Notes: generated by a model from the sequence alone, not told the origin. A stretch of DNA of 61,340 nucleotides from Paenibacillus agri (GCF_013359945.1 NZ_JABWCS010000187.1:1-61340), one strand, 5' to 3'. Counted from the stretch's first letter, positions 25,519 to 34,895 are shown. Made by a program: numbers and translations.

Positions 25519-26241
25519 TTACTTTCCTTGTTTATTATGCCAGATTAAGGCATGTAATTGTGGCAATACCCGCACCCGGTTCAATGCAGGATCGGCGATC
25601 ACCTTGTTGAACAGCCATTCCAGGCGCCTTAGCAGCCTTCCCGAGATGTCGCCAGCCTCCTTAACATCGTCGTTACCCGGCTGCAAGAAGAGCTGTACAT
25701 CCTCATACCGCCGATGAACCGATTTGGCATACTCCAAATCTTCCTCCCCAAAGACCACGACCTTCAGATTATGTGTCGCGCGTCCATGCTCCTTCATGTT
25801 CCTCAGAATATGGTCCAGTACGTCCCAATCGGTCTTCATCCCCGAGCTTGGCGGCTTCGGACTGATGGTTAAGACATCCACATCGTAGAACCAATCCTGC
25901 CAACGGCTACCCTGGGTTTCGATAGCTACCTGAATGCTTTTTCTATGAAGAAGATCGATGAAATGCTTCATCCCCTCACCAATCAGCGCCGGGTTGCCCC
26001 CAGAAATCGTTACACTGTCAAAATTGCCGTCAGCCAGAGCCATCAGCTCTTCTACAATCGTTTCCGGTTCCAGCAGGCGGAGCTTGTCTTTAGCTGACCC
26101 ATCCCAGGTAAAAGCCGAGTCGCACCAGCTACAGCGGTAATCACAACCGTAAGTGCGTACGAACATCGTTTTCACCCCAATAACTGCACCCTCGCCCTGA
26201 ATGGTAGGGCCAAAGATCTCGATGACCGGCAGCTTACTCAC
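25519..26241 (-). CDS. queE: 7-carboxy-7-deazaguanine synthase (radical SAM)
   Basis: Converts 6-carboxytetrahydropterin to 7-carboxy-7-deazaguanine in the preQ1/queuosine pathway. GPTIQGEG is the QueE N-terminal signature. The SAM/Fe-S motif CDYRCSWC has the CxxxCxxC spacing, and ISGGNPAL is the GGE-like SAM contact. The GTG at 26241, with GGGGGG seven bases upstream, is preferred over an ATG at 26256 that has no ribosome binding site; it overlaps the queD stop by eight bases. Last gene of queF-queC-queD-queE. Confidence 0.93.
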   Translation of the reverse strand: MSKLPVIEIFGPTIQGEGAVIGVKTMFVRTYGCDYRCSWCDSAFTWDGSAKDKLRLLEPETIVEELMALADGNFDSVTISGGNPALIGEGMKHFIDLLHRKSIQVAIETQGSRWQDWFYDVDVLTISPKPPSSGMKTDWDVLDHILRNMKEHGRATHNLKVVVFGEEDLEYAKSVHRRYEDVQLFLQPGNDDVKEAGDISGRLLRRLEWLFNKVIADPALNRVRVLPQLHALIWHNKQGK

Positions 26242-26716
26242 AGTCACACCCCCCATAAAGGCGGTAAGACGGACCTTCTATCGGAATATCTTCCGACAAT
26301 ACTTCCGCCCATGACGTTGGTGTTTCCCAGAGCTTCACAGAGTACAACGGCAGCCCGGCTTTCTTCAACTCATAGGCCGCGTAGGATGACAAATTCTCGG
26401 CTGTCGTGCGGAATGAGAGTTGTGCAACCTTAGAGCCAGAGCTGTACAGCGACTCAAGTACAGGTTCATTGCCTGTAGCGAGAAAAGCATGATCCAGACG
26501 ATCAATCAGTACCTCCTGCACCCTCGCCTTGATGTCGCTAAAATCAACGACGAAGCCTTCGTCAGAATGCCCCTCCTGCACGGAAGGAACACCTTTCAGC
26601 ACAACCTCCAACTTGTAGGTATGGCCGTGAAGATTGCTGCATTTCCCCTTATGACCGATAAGCTGGTGGGCAGCGTCAAAGGTGAAGATTTTGCATACCG
26701 AAACCTCGTTCAGCAT
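26234..26716 (-). CDS. queD: 6-carboxytetrahydropterin synthase
   Basis: Makes 6-carboxytetrahydropterin from dihydroneopterin triphosphate in preQ1 synthesis. His17 (FDAAHQL), the catalytic Cys26 and His30/His32 (CSNLHGHTY) give the zinc and active-site pattern of the QueD/PTPS-I family; DRLDHAFL and [10 protein letters not shown] carry the later catalytic residues. 160 residues. It overlaps queC by 7 bases and queE by 8. Confidence 0.95.
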   Translation of the reverse strand: MLNEVSVCKIFTFDAAHQLIGHKGKCSNLHGHTYKLEVVLKGVPSVQEGHSDEGFVVDFSDIKARVQEVLIDRLDHAFLATGNEPVLESLYSSGSKVAQLSFRTTAENLSSYAAYELKKAGLPLYSVKLWETPTSWAEVLSEDIPIEGPSYRLYGGCDCE

Positions 26717-27375
26717 GAGTCACCCTTCTTTCGCTCCCCTTCGTACTGCGTCAGCCCACGGCTGCGCAAGAGGCACGCGGGACAAGTCCCGCAGCCACTC
26801 CCAATGATCCCGTTGTAACAGGTCAGCGTGCGCTCACGAATATAATCAAAGTGGCCCAGATCGTCTGCCATTTTCCAGGTTTCCTTTTTATCCAGCCACA
26901 TCAGCGGGGTATGAATCACGAATTCGTAGTCCATCGACAGATTTAGCGTCACATTCAGCGATTTCACGAACACATCACGGCAGTCCGGATATCCGCTGAA
27001 ATCAGTCTGACAGACCCCTGTTACAATATGGTGGTAGCCAAGCTGCTTGGCAAGAATTGCCGCAAACGACAGGAACAACAGATTACGCCCATCCACAAAA
27101 GTACTTGGGAGCTCATTCTCTGCTCCTTCTTCAATGGCGATATCTTCCCGTGTCAATGCGTTGGGTGCCAGCTGATTCAGCAGTCCCAGATCAAGGATAT
27201 GTTGCTTTACTTTAAAATCAGCGGCAATCTGCTGTGCTACTTCAATCTCAGCGGCATGCCGCTGGTTATAGTTGAACGTGACCACTTGGACCTCATCATA
27301 GTGTTGAAGTGCCCAGATCAGACAGGTCGTGCTGTCCTGGCCGCCGCTGAAGACGACCAATGCTTTTTTATTCAT
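26710..27375 (-). CDS. queC: 7-cyano-7-deazaguanine synthase
   Basis: ATP-dependent conversion of 7-carboxy-7-deazaguanine to preQ0. The PP-loop [11 protein letters not shown] is at residues 7-17 and the C-terminal zinc knuckle is Cys-x8-Cys-x2-Cys-x2-Cys in [19 protein letters not shown]. 221 residues, full length. AAGGAG lies 10 bases before the ATG. Second gene of the operon, 30 bases after queF. Confidence 0.95.
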   Translation of the reverse strand: MNKKALVVFSGGQDSTTCLIWALQHYDEVQVVTFNYNQRHAAEIEVAQQIAADFKVKQHILDLGLLNQLAPNALTREDIAIEEGAENELPSTFVDGRNLLFLSFAAILAKQLGYHHIVTGVCQTDFSGYPDCRDVFVKSLNVTLNLSMDYEFVIHTPLMWLDKKETWKMADDLGHFDYIRERTLTCYNGIIGSGCGTCPACLLRSRGLTQYEGERKKGDSC

Positions 27376-27405
27376 CTTCGAAATCTCCTTTTTTACAAAA
27401 TAGGG

Positions 27406-27906
27406 TTAGCGGTTATCCACTTTCTCCGGGTAGAGATCATGATTCATGAGACGGTGTTCTGCCATTGCCTCATACTTCGTTCCCGGACGTCCCCAATTGC
27501 AATAAGGGTCAATCGAAATGCCGCCCCGCGGGGTGAATTTCCCCCATACTTCAATATAACGCGGGTCCATCAGACTGATGAGATCGTTCATAATGATATT
27601 GACACAATCCTCATGGAAATCTCCATGGTTGCGGAAACTGAACAAATACAGCTTCAGCGATTTGGATTCCACCATCTTTTGCTCCGGGATGTACGAGATG
27701 TACAGTGTGGCAAAATCGGGCTGGCCCGTAACAGGGCACAGACTGGTGAATTCCGGGCAATTGAACTTGACGAAATAATCACGTCCCGGATGCTTGTTAT
27801 CGAACGATTCCAGCACCTCTGGCGCATAACCAAAATGGTATTGTGTTCCCTGATTGCCCAGCAGTGTAACTTCCTTCATTTCATCTTTCAATCTTCCTTC
27901 GGACAT
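27406..27906 (-). CDS. queF: NADPH-dependent 7-cyano-7-deazaguanine reductase
   Basis: Reduces preQ0 to preQ1, the final step before tRNA insertion. Short QueF type (166 residues). The nucleophile Cys57 and Asp64 lie in [11 protein letters not shown], the NADPH motif [15 protein letters not shown] is present, and FHEDC contains the substrate-binding Glu. GAGAGGG lies upstream of the ATG. First gene of queFCDE, downstream of a preQ1-I riboswitch. Confidence 0.95.
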   Translation of the reverse strand: MSEGRLKDEMKEVTLLGNQGTQYHFGYAPEVLESFDNKHPGRDYFVKFNCPEFTSLCPVTGQPDFATLYISYIPEQKMVESKSLKLYLFSFRNHGDFHEDCVNIIMNDLISLMDPRYIEVWGKFTPRGGISIDPYCNWGRPGTKYEAMAEHRLMNHDLYPEKVDNR

Positions 27907-27984
27907 GACAAAAAATCCCTCTCTTTTCCTTCGGCCTGCGCCGGAATTGGAAAGAAGAACGAGATTTCGAAAACTTGGCTCTAC

Positions 27985-28031
27985 TAAGAATAAACGAGTT
28001 CTGACCTACGGACAGAGTTATCCCGTTTATA
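27985..28031 (-). promoter_or_regulatory. Possible expression-platform hairpin of the que leader
   Basis: ATAAACG pairs with CGTTTAT on the minus strand, with an inner TCTG/CAGA stem, followed by TTCTTAG. It could be the downstream hairpin of the riboswitch, but it is weak as an intrinsic terminator. Confidence 0.35.
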
Positions 28032-28074
28032 CGCGGAACATCATTCGCTATGGCATCTGACGTCCCTTAAGGGT

Positions 28075-28108
28075 CTTAGTTTTTTATAGAGGGAGTTTGC
28101 GAACCTCT
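28075..28108 (-). ncRNA. preQ1-I riboswitch aptamer
   Basis: On the minus strand AGAGGTTCGCAAACTCCCTCT, then ATAAAAAACTAAG: the P1 stem AGAGG/CCTCT, the CTCC loop and the A-rich tail with CTAA, matching the known preQ1-I pseudoknot. It lies ~170 bases before queF, the operon it is expected to turn off when preQ1 is plentiful. Confidence 0.93.
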
Positions 28109-28159
28109 CCTGCGCACAATGACGCAGACTTCTTCTTTAACTGATATCGTGCGTCTTGA

Positions 28160-28188
28160 ACTATACCATGGGGTATGCGGGATGACAA
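28160..28188 (-). promoter_or_regulatory. Sigma-A promoter of queFCDE
   Basis: TTGTCA (28183-28188), a 17-base spacer and TATAGT (28160-28165) on the minus strand, ~50 bases before the riboswitch aptamer. Confidence 0.75.
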
Positions 28189-28324
28189 GTGTAAAAATAA
28201 TAATTAATAATATTAATCATAAATGTGATAAATTTATTTTTCACCACAAAAATGACGGATTCATTTTTGGCGAACAGGGTAACTTATAGCCTATAGATCA
28301 TCTTCTAAAGGATGGGATCAGGTT

Positions 28325-28660
28325 ATGGAACAGCAGGTACAACAGCTCTCGGATTGGCTGAATACACAGGTGAACAAGACGATTCTAATTGAGAAGCAAG
28401 AGCTTTCGGATACGGACACCATTCATTTCAAGCTGGAAGGCGTCGATTACCGTGATGCGGATGATGTCATTGATGATTATCTGGACAGTGCATTAATTCT
28501 TAGAGGCTCGGGAAGCACCCTGAATAGAGATGGCGAATTGGTGCGCTTGCCTCAGGCAAACTACGAAATTGCAGTCAGCGGACTGCGGCTGAATCATTCC
28601 GATGCAGAGGCCGCAGAGGTGCAGACAGACCGTGCCCACTACACCTTGTCTAAAGAATGA
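28325..28660 (+). CDS. Hypothetical protein (111 aa)
   Basis: A small acidic soluble protein without signal or membrane segment. It contains a central run of Asp (YRDADDVIDDYLD) and later beta-type segments (YEIAVSGLRLNH). No family recognised. GGATGGGATCAGG precedes the ATG. Divergent from the que operon; a strong terminator follows at 28731. Confidence 0.65.
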   Translation: MEQQVQQLSDWLNTQVNKTILIEKQELSDTDTIHFKLEGVDYRDADDVIDDYLDSALILRGSGSTLNRDGELVRLPQANYEIAVSGLRLNHSDAEAAEVQTDRAHYTLSKE

Positions 28661-28730
28661 TCCCTCAAGCTGCGCAATCAACTTAGGTTAATCGGTAGCA
28701 AGGAACAGGTTCCACGACAATAGGATGACT

Positions 28731-28763
28731 AAAGAGGCTGCGGATAAAAGCCCGCAGCCTCTT
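28731..28763. terminator. Bidirectional terminator between the hypothetical gene and murB
   Basis: GAGGCTGCGG (28734-28743) pairs with CCGCAGCCTC (28752-28761), flanked by AAA and TT. Confidence 0.8.
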
Positions 28764-28778
28764 GCCAGTCCATATCTA

Positions 28779-29690
28779 CTACTCTTCACCGATGATCTCC
28801 ACTTCGGTTTCCAGCTCTACGCCAAATTTATCCATCACGGTTTCTCTGACATGTTGAATCAGACCGATATAGTCGCTAGCCGTGGCATGATCTGCATTTA
28901 CGATAAATCCAGCGTGTTTACGGGACACCTCGGCACCGCCGATGCGGGTTCCCTGGAGTCCGCTTTCCTGGATTAGCTGCCCGGCAAACCGCCCTGGAGG
29001 ACGCTTGAAAACACTGCCGCAAGACGGGTATTCCAGTGGCTGTTTCGATTCCCGGAGGAATGTCAATTCATCCATAACGGACTTGATGGCTGCAGCTTCC
29101 CCCGGCTTAAGGGCAAACCGTGCCTCCAGAACAACGTATTCACCGCTGGAGAAGATGCTCTTCCGGTATCCCCATTGCATTTGGTCACCTTGAAGCGTTA
29201 TTAGTTCGCCAGCCTTGTTCAAGACAACGGCGCTGTGGAGTACATCCTTGACCTCACCACCATAGGCTCCTGCGTTCATGTAAAGAGCGCCCCCTACTGT
29301 ACCAGGGATACCACAAGCAAATTCCAGGCCCGCCAATTCCTGATCCAGCGCATAACGCGATACATCAATGATTTTAGCGCCACACTCTGCATACAACAGT
29401 CCATCCCGCACTCCCATGCCCGTCAGGTCTGAGGTTTGTAGCACAATACCGCGTACTCCTCCGTCACGGATAATGACATTGGAGCCATTGCCAAGTACCG
29501 TTAGCGGAATACGCTGCTCACTTGCATATGTAACAATTTTTTGAATTTCTTCATAAGTAGCGGGAGCTGCCAGTATATCTGCCCGTCCCCCCATTTTGGT
29601 AAATACCCGGTCCTTTAATTCCTCATGACTTTTAACGACGCCTGCTGTGACAATAGCTTGCAGATCGTCCTGAACTTTGCTGATATTCAT
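28779..29690 (-). CDS. murB: UDP-N-acetylenolpyruvoylglucosamine reductase
   Basis: FAD-dependent reduction of UDP-GlcNAc-enolpyruvate to UDP-MurNAc in peptidoglycan synthesis. FAD-binding VLGNGSNVIIRDGGVRG (~80-96), GIPGTVGGALYMNAGAYGGE, the catalytic Ser in CGSVFKRP and GAEVSRKHAGFIVN identify a type II MurB of normal length (303). AAAGGGG lies before the ATG. It appears to be a single-gene unit. Confidence 0.95.
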   Translation of the reverse strand: MNISKVQDDLQAIVTAGVVKSHEELKDRVFTKMGGRADILAAPATYEEIQKIVTYASEQRIPLTVLGNGSNVIIRDGGVRGIVLQTSDLTGMGVRDGLLYAECGAKIIDVSRYALDQELAGLEFACGIPGTVGGALYMNAGAYGGEVKDVLHSAVVLNKAGELITLQGDQMQWGYRKSIFSSGEYVVLEARFALKPGEAAAIKSVMDELTFLRESKQPLEYPSCGSVFKRPPGRFAGQLIQESGLQGTRIGGAEVSRKHAGFIVNADHATASDYIGLIQHVRETVMDKFGVELETEVEIIGEE

Positions 29691-29727
29691 ATTGCATACC
29701 CCTTTGATGGAATAGAAATAAACCCGC

Positions 29728-29763
29728 TTGACGGGAATTAAACATGTAACTATAATGATTACA
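29728..29763 (+). promoter_or_regulatory. Promoter with dyad before the flavodoxin-like gene
   Basis: TTGACG (29728-29733), a 17-base spacer and a perfect TATAAT (29751-29756). The dyad TGTAA-N9-TTACA (29745-29763) covers the -10 and looks like a repressor site. The cognate regulator is not evident nearby. Confidence 0.65.
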
Positions 29764-29810
29764 GGTTAAACATTAAAAATTAATTTTCATTATGGAAAGG
29801 AAGTTAACTT

Positions 29811-30329
29811 ATGTCAACTTTAGTTATCGTCGCGCACCCCAACCTCGAACAATCCAAGATCAATAAATACTGGCAGGAATACCTCAAGGCCAACACGGAT
29901 GTTACCGTGCACAATCTTTATGAGACATACCCTTCAGAGGTTATCGATGTAGAGCGTGAGCAGAAGCTGGTAGAACAGCATGACCGCATCGTGCTTCAAT
30001 ATCCCTTCTATTGGTACAGCACACCGCCACTTTTGAAAAAATGGTTCGATTCCGTGCTTACCTACGGCTGGGCTTATGGCGAGAACGGCAACAAGCTGCA
30101 TGGCAAGGAATTGCAGATTGCTTTGTCCACCGGCGGTCCTAAGGAAGCTTATACACCAACCGGCTATAACAAATTCAGTCTTGAAGAGCTGCTTAGACCT
30201 ATTGAAGCTACTTCCAATCTCATTGGCACAAAACTGCAGCCTTACTTCATTCTCAGTGGCGCAATGACCATCACAGATGAAGAAATTCATGCTTCTGCAA
30301 TACAATATGCCAAGCTTATCACTACCTAA
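29811..30329 (+). CDS. NAD(P)H-dependent oxidoreductase, flavodoxin-like fold
   Basis: A 172-residue protein of the YwrO/KefF/MdaB-type quinone reductase family. STLVIVAHPNLEQSKIN is the flavin-phosphate loop, QYPFYWYSTPPLLKKWFDSV the hallmark of this group, and STGGPKEAY the second FMN-binding loop. It probably uses FMN or FAD to reduce quinones or electrophiles. Its promoter overlaps a clear dyad, so it is likely inducible. AAAGGAAG precedes the ATG. Confidence 0.9.
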   Translation: MSTLVIVAHPNLEQSKINKYWQEYLKANTDVTVHNLYETYPSEVIDVEREQKLVEQHDRIVLQYPFYWYSTPPLLKKWFDSVLTYGWAYGENGNKLHGKELQIALSTGGPKEAYTPTGYNKFSLEELLRPIEATSNLIGTKLQPYFILSGAMTITDEEIHASAIQYAKLITT

Positions 30330-30366
30330 GAATATAGGGTAGATGATCAGGCAACCACAACTTTAA

Positions 30367-30408
30367 CAACGAACAGGCTCCCTTGTCAATGACGGGAGCC
30401 TGTTCTTC
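30367..30408. terminator. Terminator after the flavodoxin-like gene
   Basis: GAACAGGCTCCC (30371-30382) pairs with GGGAGCCTGTTC (30394-30405), followed by TTC; usable in both directions. Confidence 0.8.
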
Positions 30409-30471
30409 TATACATATATTGATATTATGGATAATTTTATGACGATATAACCAATTTCCCTTGATGGCTTG

Positions 30472-31278
30472 CTACAGTCCAACAGCTTTGTAAGCTGCAA
30501 GTTCATATGGGAGACACAGCGGCACGCCCGTGCGCGGATCAGGCACGATATCGCACTCGATTCCGAATACTTCACGCAAGACCGGTGTGGTCATTACGTC
30601 GGCAGGTGCACCTTCACTAATCACTGTGCCGGACTTGATCGCCACCATATGCTGAGCGTAACGGGAAGCATGGTTCAAGTCATGGACTACCATGATGATA
30701 GTACGGCCCTTCTCTTCATTCAGCTTTTGCAGCAATTGCAGCACTTCCAGTTGATGTGCCATATCAAGGAACGTTGTAGGTTCATCCAGGAACAGAATAT
30801 CCGTCTCTTGCGCCAATGCCATAGCAATCCAGGCACGCTGACGTTGTCCTCCGGAGAGACGGTCAATCGGGCGGTCATGGAAGTCCGACATCCCCGTCTC
30901 AGCGATCGCATTAGAGATAATTTGGCGGTCTTCCGGTGTCAATGTACCGAAGCCTTTCTGATGCGGATAACGACCGTAGCTGACCAATTCCGCCACAGTG
31001 AGTCCGTCCGGTGCTGTTGGGTTTTGTGGTAAAATCGCCAGCTGGCGGGCCACTTCTTTGGTGGAGAGGTTATGAATGGATTTGCCATCCAACATTACAC
31101 TGCCGCTCTTTGGCTTCATGATCCGGGCCATCGTCTTCAGAATCGTGGACTTTCCGGAGCCGTTAGCCCCGACAAGCGCCGTTATTTTCCCTGTTGGAAG
31201 CGTGAGGTTCAATCCCTTAACTATAGTAGCTTCCGAGTACCCGATGCTTAGCTGTTCTGTATTCAAACGTTCTGACAT
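30472..31278 (-). CDS. Iron-siderophore ABC transporter ATP-binding protein
   Basis: The FecE/FhuC-type ATPase (268 aa) that drives siderophore import. Walker A GANGSGKST, signature LSGGQRQRAW, Walker B ILFLDEPTTFLD and switch His in MVVHDLNH. ATG 31278 is chosen because GGGAG stands eight bases before it; an in-frame GTG lies 9 bases upstream. Last gene of the locus SBP-permease-permease-ATPase, 60 bases after the second permease. Confidence 0.93.
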   Translation of the reverse strand: MSERLNTEQLSIGYSEATIVKGLNLTLPTGKITALVGANGSGKSTILKTMARIMKPKSGSVMLDGKSIHNLSTKEVARQLAILPQNPTAPDGLTVAELVSYGRYPHQKGFGTLTPEDRQIISNAIAETGMSDFHDRPIDRLSGGQRQRAWIAMALAQETDILFLDEPTTFLDMAHQLEVLQLLQKLNEEKGRTIIMVVHDLNHASRYAQHMVAIKSGTVISEGAPADVMTTPVLREVFGIECDIVPDPRTGVPLCLPYELAAYKAVGL

Positions 31279-31338
31279 GATCTTCACTCCCTGTAGTTTT
31301 TCGGGGTATACCCGTTAATATTGGAATTGTAAAATAAA

Positions 31339-32370
31339 TTAAGCTCTTGATTTGGCAAGCAAGTATAAAAAATAGGGTGCGCCGATTACAGCCACTACGA
31401 CGCCTGCCGGCACTTCCGCCGGCTGCATGATCCAGCGGCCGATGGTATCGGCAGCCAGTAACAGGAGTCCGCCTGTAAGGGCAGCGGCCGGCAGCAGCAC
31501 CTGATGCCGCGGTCCCACCAGCCTGCGGGCCAGTTGTGGTGCTATCAGACCTACGAAGCCGATACCACCGCTGACCGCCACACAGGAGCCTGCAAGGGCA
31601 ACGGCGGCCGCGAGCAGCAGCAGGCGTTCACGCTCCACCGGAGCGCCAAGCCCGGTGGACATCTGGTCGCCCAGATTCAATACATTCAGCACCCGGGCTT
31701 TATAGAACGCGAACGGCAGAAGAACGACAATCCACGGCAGCAGCGCCAGTACAAAGCGCCAATCGCCACCCCAGATCTTTCCGGCCATCCAGGTGGCCAC
31801 GAATTGATAATTCTTAGGATCAAGTCTCAGCGCCAACACAATCTGGTAGGCGTTGATGCCAGCGGCAACCGCGATCCCGATCAGCACAAGCCTTGCCTGG
31901 GACAGCCCTTCCCGGCGAAAAGCCAGGATATAGATTAGCGCGGCTGTAAGACCGGCGCCCAGCAAGGCTAGCAGTGGAAGCACGTAGATCGGCGCCGCCG
32001 TTGTAGCTGGAAAGAAAGAAATAAACAAGATGACCGCAAAACCAGCACCTGCGGTGATCCCTAAGGTAGAAGGTTCAGCTAATGCATTGCGCGACAAGCT
32101 TTGCAGTATACAGCCGGAGACTGCAAAGCCCGCCCCGACGAGCAGCGAAATCACGATACGAGGCAACCGGAAATCAAACAGGATTAGCTTCTGTTGATGA
32201 TTTCCTTGTCCGCCGATCGTTTGCAGCACCTCCAGCGGTGAGAGGCGCATAAAGCCTGTATTCATGCTGATGACGAACACAGTGGCGATAAGAAAACCAA
32301 GCAATGACAGAACCGTGATGTTCCTTGTTCGTCTCTGCTTCTCATAAGAACTGAGGATGGGCTTGCTCAT
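31339..32370 (-). CDS. FecCD-family siderophore permease
   Basis: A 343-residue permease with about nine to ten helices. FecCD/BtuC family segments are visible: LRLPRIVISLLVGAGFAVSG (the coupling N-terminal segment), NALAEPSTLGITAGAGF, GGIGFVGLIAPQLARRLVG and ADTIGRWIM. Its ATG overlaps the TGA of the previous permease (ATGA). It pairs with it as a heterodimer. Confidence 0.93.
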   Translation of the reverse strand: MSKPILSSYEKQRRTRNITVLSLLGFLIATVFVISMNTGFMRLSPLEVLQTIGGQGNHQQKLILFDFRLPRIVISLLVGAGFAVSGCILQSLSRNALAEPSTLGITAGAGFAVILFISFFPATTAAPIYVLPLLALLGAGLTAALIYILAFRREGLSQARLVLIGIAVAAGINAYQIVLALRLDPKNYQFVATWMAGKIWGGDWRFVLALLPWIVVLLPFAFYKARVLNVLNLGDQMSTGLGAPVERERLLLLAAAVALAGSCVAVSGGIGFVGLIAPQLARRLVGPRHQVLLPAAALTGGLLLLAADTIGRWIMQPAEVPAGVVVAVIGAPYFLYLLAKSRA

Positions 32371-33434
32371 GACACTGCCCCCTTCCGTCTGCTCGCCAGG
32401 TAAATAAAGAACGGTACACCGAGCAGCGAGATTAGAGCGCCGATCGGCGTCTCATAAGGTGCATTCAGGAGTCTGGCTCCAATATCTGCAAAGATCAGCA
32501 GCAGACTGCCGAGTACAGCTGAACAAGGAATCACCCAGCGGTAATCAATGCCAACCAGGTAACGTGTAATATGAGGAATCAGCAGACCGACAAAAGCAAT
32601 TGGGCCTACAGCCGAAACCGCCGTTCCGGCAAGCACCACAACTGTGAGCATGCCTCCGGCCTGCACCAGCCTTGTATTCTGTCCAAGTCCTGCTGCCACC
32701 TCGCTGCCGAGGCTGAGCAGTGTAATGGAACGAGACATCATCATTGCCACGATAAGAGCAACGAGGATTGGCGGTGCCATGATTTTAAGCTGACCCCAGG
32801 TCGTTCCGGCGACCCCGCCGGCCAGCCAGAACGTTAAATCCTGAGACAGGTGGAACAGGATCGCTACTCCCTGGCTGACAGCGAGCAGGAGCGCACTTAC
32901 GGCAGCTCCAGCAAGTGTAAGCCGAATGGGTGTTAATCCATTGCGGGAGAGGGAGCCAATCCCGAATACTAGCAATGCTGCTAAAGCTGCACCAATAAAA
33001 CAGAACAGCATAATCAAAGTGAAAGGCATCGAAGGTGTAAAAGCAAACGCGAAGGCCAGCGCAGCTGTCGCTCCGGCATTCAGACCAAGCAGGCCTGAAT
33101 CCGCTAACGGGTTACGGGTCATCCCCTGCATCATAGCTCCAGCTACGGCAAAGCAGGCTCCAACCAGTGCCCCAGCGAGGGAACGCGGGATGCGCAGCTC
33201 CCATATCACCTGATGCTGCCTTATGTCAGGGTTAAAATGAAATACTGCTTCCCATACTGTCGATAGTTTAATATCCGCAGCGCCTACTGAGATCGAGAGC
33301 GCGAGTCCGAACAGAATACCTCCCAGCCCAATGATCAGAATGAGGATGGCCGCTGTCGGCCGCGATGTAATGGGAAGATCAGATGTCCTTAACTTGGTGC
33401 TATTTATCGAATCTGAATCCTGGGATGAAACCAT
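32367..33434 (-). CDS. FecCD-family siderophore permease
   Basis: A 355-residue permease, partner of the next gene. RIPRSLAGALVGACFAVAG, NPLADSGLLGLNAGA, VGPIAFVGLLIPHITRYLVG and ADIGARLL show the FecCD family. A hydrophilic ~30-residue N-terminal tail precedes the first helix. AAGGAG lies 12 bases upstream. It has its own Fur-box promoter, separate from the binding-protein gene. Confidence 0.93.
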   Translation of the reverse strand: MVSSQDSDSINSTKLRTSDLPITSRPTAAILILIIGLGGILFGLALSISVGAADIKLSTVWEAVFHFNPDIRQHQVIWELRIPRSLAGALVGACFAVAGAMMQGMTRNPLADSGLLGLNAGATAALAFAFAFTPSMPFTLIMLFCFIGAALAALLVFGIGSLSRNGLTPIRLTLAGAAVSALLLAVSQGVAILFHLSQDLTFWLAGGVAGTTWGQLKIMAPPILVALIVAMMMSRSITLLSLGSEVAAGLGQNTRLVQAGGMLTVVVLAGTAVSAVGPIAFVGLLIPHITRYLVGIDYRWVIPCSAVLGSLLLIFADIGARLLNAPYETPIGALISLLGVPFFIYLASRRKGAVS

Positions 33435-33464
33435 TCAATAACTTGTCTCCTTAATGAGTAATAA

Positions 33465-33507
33465 CAAGAATCATTCTCATTATCGCAAATATATGAAGTA
33501 TGTACAA
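33465..33507 (-). promoter_or_regulatory. Fur-box promoter of the siderophore permease operon
   Basis: TTGTAC (33502-33507), a 17-base spacer and GATAAT (33479-33484) on the minus strand. The -10 is the start of a Fur box GATAATGAGAATGATTCTT that matches 15 of 19 consensus positions. Iron repression is inferred. Confidence 0.75.
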
Positions 33508-33555
33508 TATCCCGATAAAGAGATCTACAAAAATTGCAGTAGATCATTGAAAAAC

Positions 33556-34572
33556 TTATTGTTTAACGAGAAACTTCAATATATCGTCAATGGTTTTGGA
33601 ATCTGCAGTAGCTCCACTATACAACCAGGTGCTGTTGGAACTCAGCTCATAGACATGTCCTGCTTTGACTGCAGGGATACTTTTCCAGGTCGCGCTATTC
33701 AAAATTTCTGAACTGTCCGATTTGTCACTGTTCACCAGGAAGATATGATCAGCTTTCAGTTCAGAGAGCTTCTCCAGAGAGATCGGATTCCACGTCGCCC
33801 TCTGATCTGCCGGAATTTCCGTCACCAGGTTTGGTGAAGCCAGTCCCAGATCCTTATACAACACTTCCCCACTGGCACGTGTCTCATCTACTAGGTAGAA
33901 ATTCTTTTGCACCAGCCACAAAGCAGCAGCAGACTGTCCGCCGGCAACACTGGCAAGCTTCTCTTTAGCTTCTGCGGCTTTCTGATCATAATCTTTGATC
34001 GCTTGCGCGGCTTCTGCGCTCTTGCCGAGCAAATCACCAATAGTCGTCAAGGCTTTGCGCCAGTCTTTGTTCACGGCATCGCCAAGCACATACGTAGGTG
34101 CGATTTTGTTATATTGATCATATAGGCCGTTCTGAACGGCGGATTCTGAATCCACGATGATAAGATCCGGCGCAAAGCTCGTCACCGCTTCAAGCGGAAG
34201 ATCATAGCTGATCGTCGGAACCTCTTTTAATTCTGGAGACAGATACTCCTGTATTCCGTTCGGAACCGACCACTGCGCTACAGGTTTAACCCCCAGTGTA
34301 ACCAGGTGATCTTCAAGATAGGAAGCAAGCACACGCTGCGGGTTAACTGGAATGCTGACCTGATGACCCATAGCATCCGTTACGGTTTTCGCCTCCCCTT
34401 GACTCGGGGCTGCAGTAGCTTCAGCAGAAGGAGCTGTCGTTGATCCAGCAGTGCTATTAGCCGCGTTCCCGGCATTGTTATCGCCACAAGCAGACAAGAT
34501 CACCATGAGAGCCGCTAAACCCGCCATCGCCAGCTTTGTACTGCCTGATTTATTTCTTTTTAATGCAAACAT
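33556..34572 (-). CDS. Iron-siderophore substrate-binding lipoprotein
   Basis: A 338-residue periplasmic-binding-type lipoprotein: signal with lipobox LSAC (Cys29), a Ser/Thr/Ala linker, then a FhuD/FepB-like two-lobe domain (VTDAMGHQVSIPVNPQRVLA, FAPDLIIVDSE, LAGGQSAAALWLVQ-like core, VYELSSNSTW). It captures ferric siderophore outside the membrane for the FecCD permeases. GGGGG lies seven bases before the ATG. The 5' leader from the Fur-box promoter contains repeat copy 2. Confidence 0.93.
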   Translation of the reverse strand: MFALKRNKSGSTKLAMAGLAALMVILSACGDNNAGNAANSTAGSTTAPSAEATAAPSQGEAKTVTDAMGHQVSIPVNPQRVLASYLEDHLVTLGVKPVAQWSVPNGIQEYLSPELKEVPTISYDLPLEAVTSFAPDLIIVDSESAVQNGLYDQYNKIAPTYVLGDAVNKDWRKALTTIGDLLGKSAEAAQAIKDYDQKAAEAKEKLASVAGGQSAAALWLVQKNFYLVDETRASGEVLYKDLGLASPNLVTEIPADQRATWNPISLEKLSELKADHIFLVNSDKSDSSEILNSATWKSIPAVKAGHVYELSSNSTWLYSGATADSKTIDDILKFLVKQ

Positions 34573-34610
34573 TCAAGATCCCCCTTGTATCTGCTTCCAT
34601 TCCTATTCTA

Positions 34611-34862
34611 TATAAGACGAACTTAAGATCCGAACGTAAGGCTCGGTCGTCACTACGGTGGAATGTTTGGACTTCCGGCCGCTGTTGTTTCCAGATTTCA
34701 TCTAAATAACCGCTTCTAGCGGTTGAAATCCGGACATCAGCTTAAGCTTCCGATGCGAGCTTTCCTTCGGAGAGCTTTTAGGCGGTCGCTTTCGCTCCTA
34801 CAGTTCCAAACTTCCCCCTTCGTTCCTTCGCGCTTTTGTTACTTTCTTTTGTTCGGCTTATA
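34611..34862. repeat. Dispersed structured repeat, copy 2 (MITE-like)
   Basis: A 252-bp element with 11-bp terminal inverted repeats carrying one mismatch (TATAAGACGAA ... TTCGGCTTATA). It is similar to copy 1 at 25206-25464 over its full length and in the same orientation. Inner hairpins are kept with loop or wobble changes: CCGCT-TCT-AGCGG and AGCTTTCC-TTC-GGAGAGCT. It lies between the Fur-box promoter and the binding-protein ATG, so it should be transcribed in the leader. Confidence 0.8.
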
Positions 34863-34895
34863 AAGAGTCATTACCTCTTATCTTAACTCTTTTAA

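Noticed and set aside
31504..31938. 144-codon plus-strand ORF opposite the FecCD permease
   Set aside because: Shadow frame of a GC-rich membrane gene; no ribosome binding site or family features.
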